Below, piece after piece: positions 63,705 to 64,000 of a stretch of DNA of 64,000 bases (within the stretch, counting starts at the first letter, position 1; every line of letters starts with the position of its first letter). The translations under genes were made by a program, and so were the position numbers. Below the pieces are notes generated by a model, which saw only the letters and a list, made by a program, of their open reading frames with translations, did not search any database and was not told the origin of the DNA. Source of the stretch: Polynucleobacter sp. AM-26B4 (GTDB lineage Bacteria > Pseudomonadota > Gammaproteobacteria > Burkholderiales > Burkholderiaceae); assembly GCF_018882285.1 (NCBI RefSeq), contig NZ_JACVOT010000001.1:1309916-1373915 (forward strand). Reading direction: 5' to 3'.

Positions 63705-64000
63705 ATGAGACAAAAAACCAACTTAGAAGATTCCAGTAAAGAAAAGGTGCTTGAGGCACGTAAAGGCCGCCAAGCGCTGGTCAGTGATGCTAAGAAAGCC
63801 CATATCTTGGCAGCAGCCAAAGAAGTATTTGAGGAGCATGGTTTGGAAGGGGCTAACGTCAGAGAAATTGCTAAACAAGCTGGATATACGCCAGGTGCAA
63901 TTTATTCATATTTCACTTCTAAAGAAGAAATCTACGGCGCTTTATTGGCAGAATCATTAGAGCGTTTAAATGAAGCTGTCAGCAATAGCATAGCTAGCGC
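63705..64000 (+). CDS. TetR-family regulator (cut by window end)
   Basis: 98 codons are visible from ATG 63705 (AAGGAAC upstream); the gene continues past the window. The TetR HTH is clear: ILAAAKEVFEEHGLEGANVREIAKQAGYTPGAIYSYFTSKEEIY. The N-terminal 25 residues are a charged extension. Divergent from the HpaB-like gene with a palindrome between them, so it probably controls that gene. Confidence 0.88.
   Translation, partial: MRQKTNLEDSSKEKVLEARKGRQALVSDAKKAHILAAAKEVFEEHGLEGANVREIAKQAGYTPGAIYSYFTSKEEIYGALLAESLERLNEAVSNSIAS

Overview
The window reads as chromosomal DNA from a low-to-moderate GC betaproteobacterium of the Burkholderiaceae, most like Polynucleobacter. The evidence is the gene order carAB-greA-yhbY-rlmE-ftsH-folP-glmM, followed by pst-phoU-phoB-phoR-ppk-ppx, together with the style of the proteins (Bug-type binding protein, Burkholderia-type porin). 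The genus is an inference. No phage, IS element or CRISPR array was seen.

Layout. 1-12.5 kb is core housekeeping: the end of prpE, carAB, greA, a DUF4149 membrane protein, yhbY (minus), then rlmE-ftsH-folP-glmM. 12.9-15.3 kb is an arsenic operon (arsR-arsI-arsC-acr3). 15.5-26.8 kb is the phosphate block: pstSCAB-phoU-phoB, dgkA and a 59-aa ORF on the minus strand, phoR, then ppk and ppx. 26.9-30.5 kb is a lipid-remodelling set: an OlsB-like N-acyltransferase, a GT4 glycosyltransferase, a PlcP-like phospholipase C and a PlsC/OlsA-like acyltransferase. tRNA-Pro(TGG), a BLUF photosensor, a glutaredoxin-type arsenate reductase and tRNA-Arg(TCT) follow.

A 48-bp direct repeat of the 3' part of tRNA-Arg(TCT) (31867-31914 and 58933-58980) brackets a 27-kb genomic island with no recognisable recombinase. 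It carries a MarR/tautomerase pair and a MarR-doxX-azoR-pirin-dioxygenase operon. It also carries a dadA-like amino-acid dehydrogenase behind a tandem glycine riboswitch, a porin, a LysR/Bug-receptor/hippurate-hydrolase-like group, and a complete benzoate-to-acetyl-CoA plus succinyl-CoA operon (catBCA-benABCD-catIJ-pcaF-pcaD). A LIV-type ABC transporter closes it. To the right are a fluoroacetate-dehalogenase-like hydrolase, a sorbosone-dehydrogenase-like lipoprotein with a di-haem cytochrome c, an HpaB/AbfD-family protein and a TetR regulator cut by the window edge.

Two regulatory themes stand out. First, Pho-box-like 7-4-7 direct repeats, mostly with a -10-like hexamer about 10 nt downstream, precede arsR, pstS, dgkA, ppk, ppx, the olsB-like gene and the plcP/plsC divergence. 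This suggests one local PhoB regulon covering phosphate uptake, polyphosphate, membrane-lipid replacement and arsenic defence. Second, three ATAC-N7-GTAT sites (the CatM/BenM-type motif) sit before the porin, between catR and catB, and before the LIV transporter. They suggest a single benzoate/muconate regulon across the island. The hippurate-hydrolase-like enzyme and the glycine-riboswitch-controlled dehydrogenase would handle the two halves of hippurate (benzoate and glycine), which is the most attractive untested hypothesis here.
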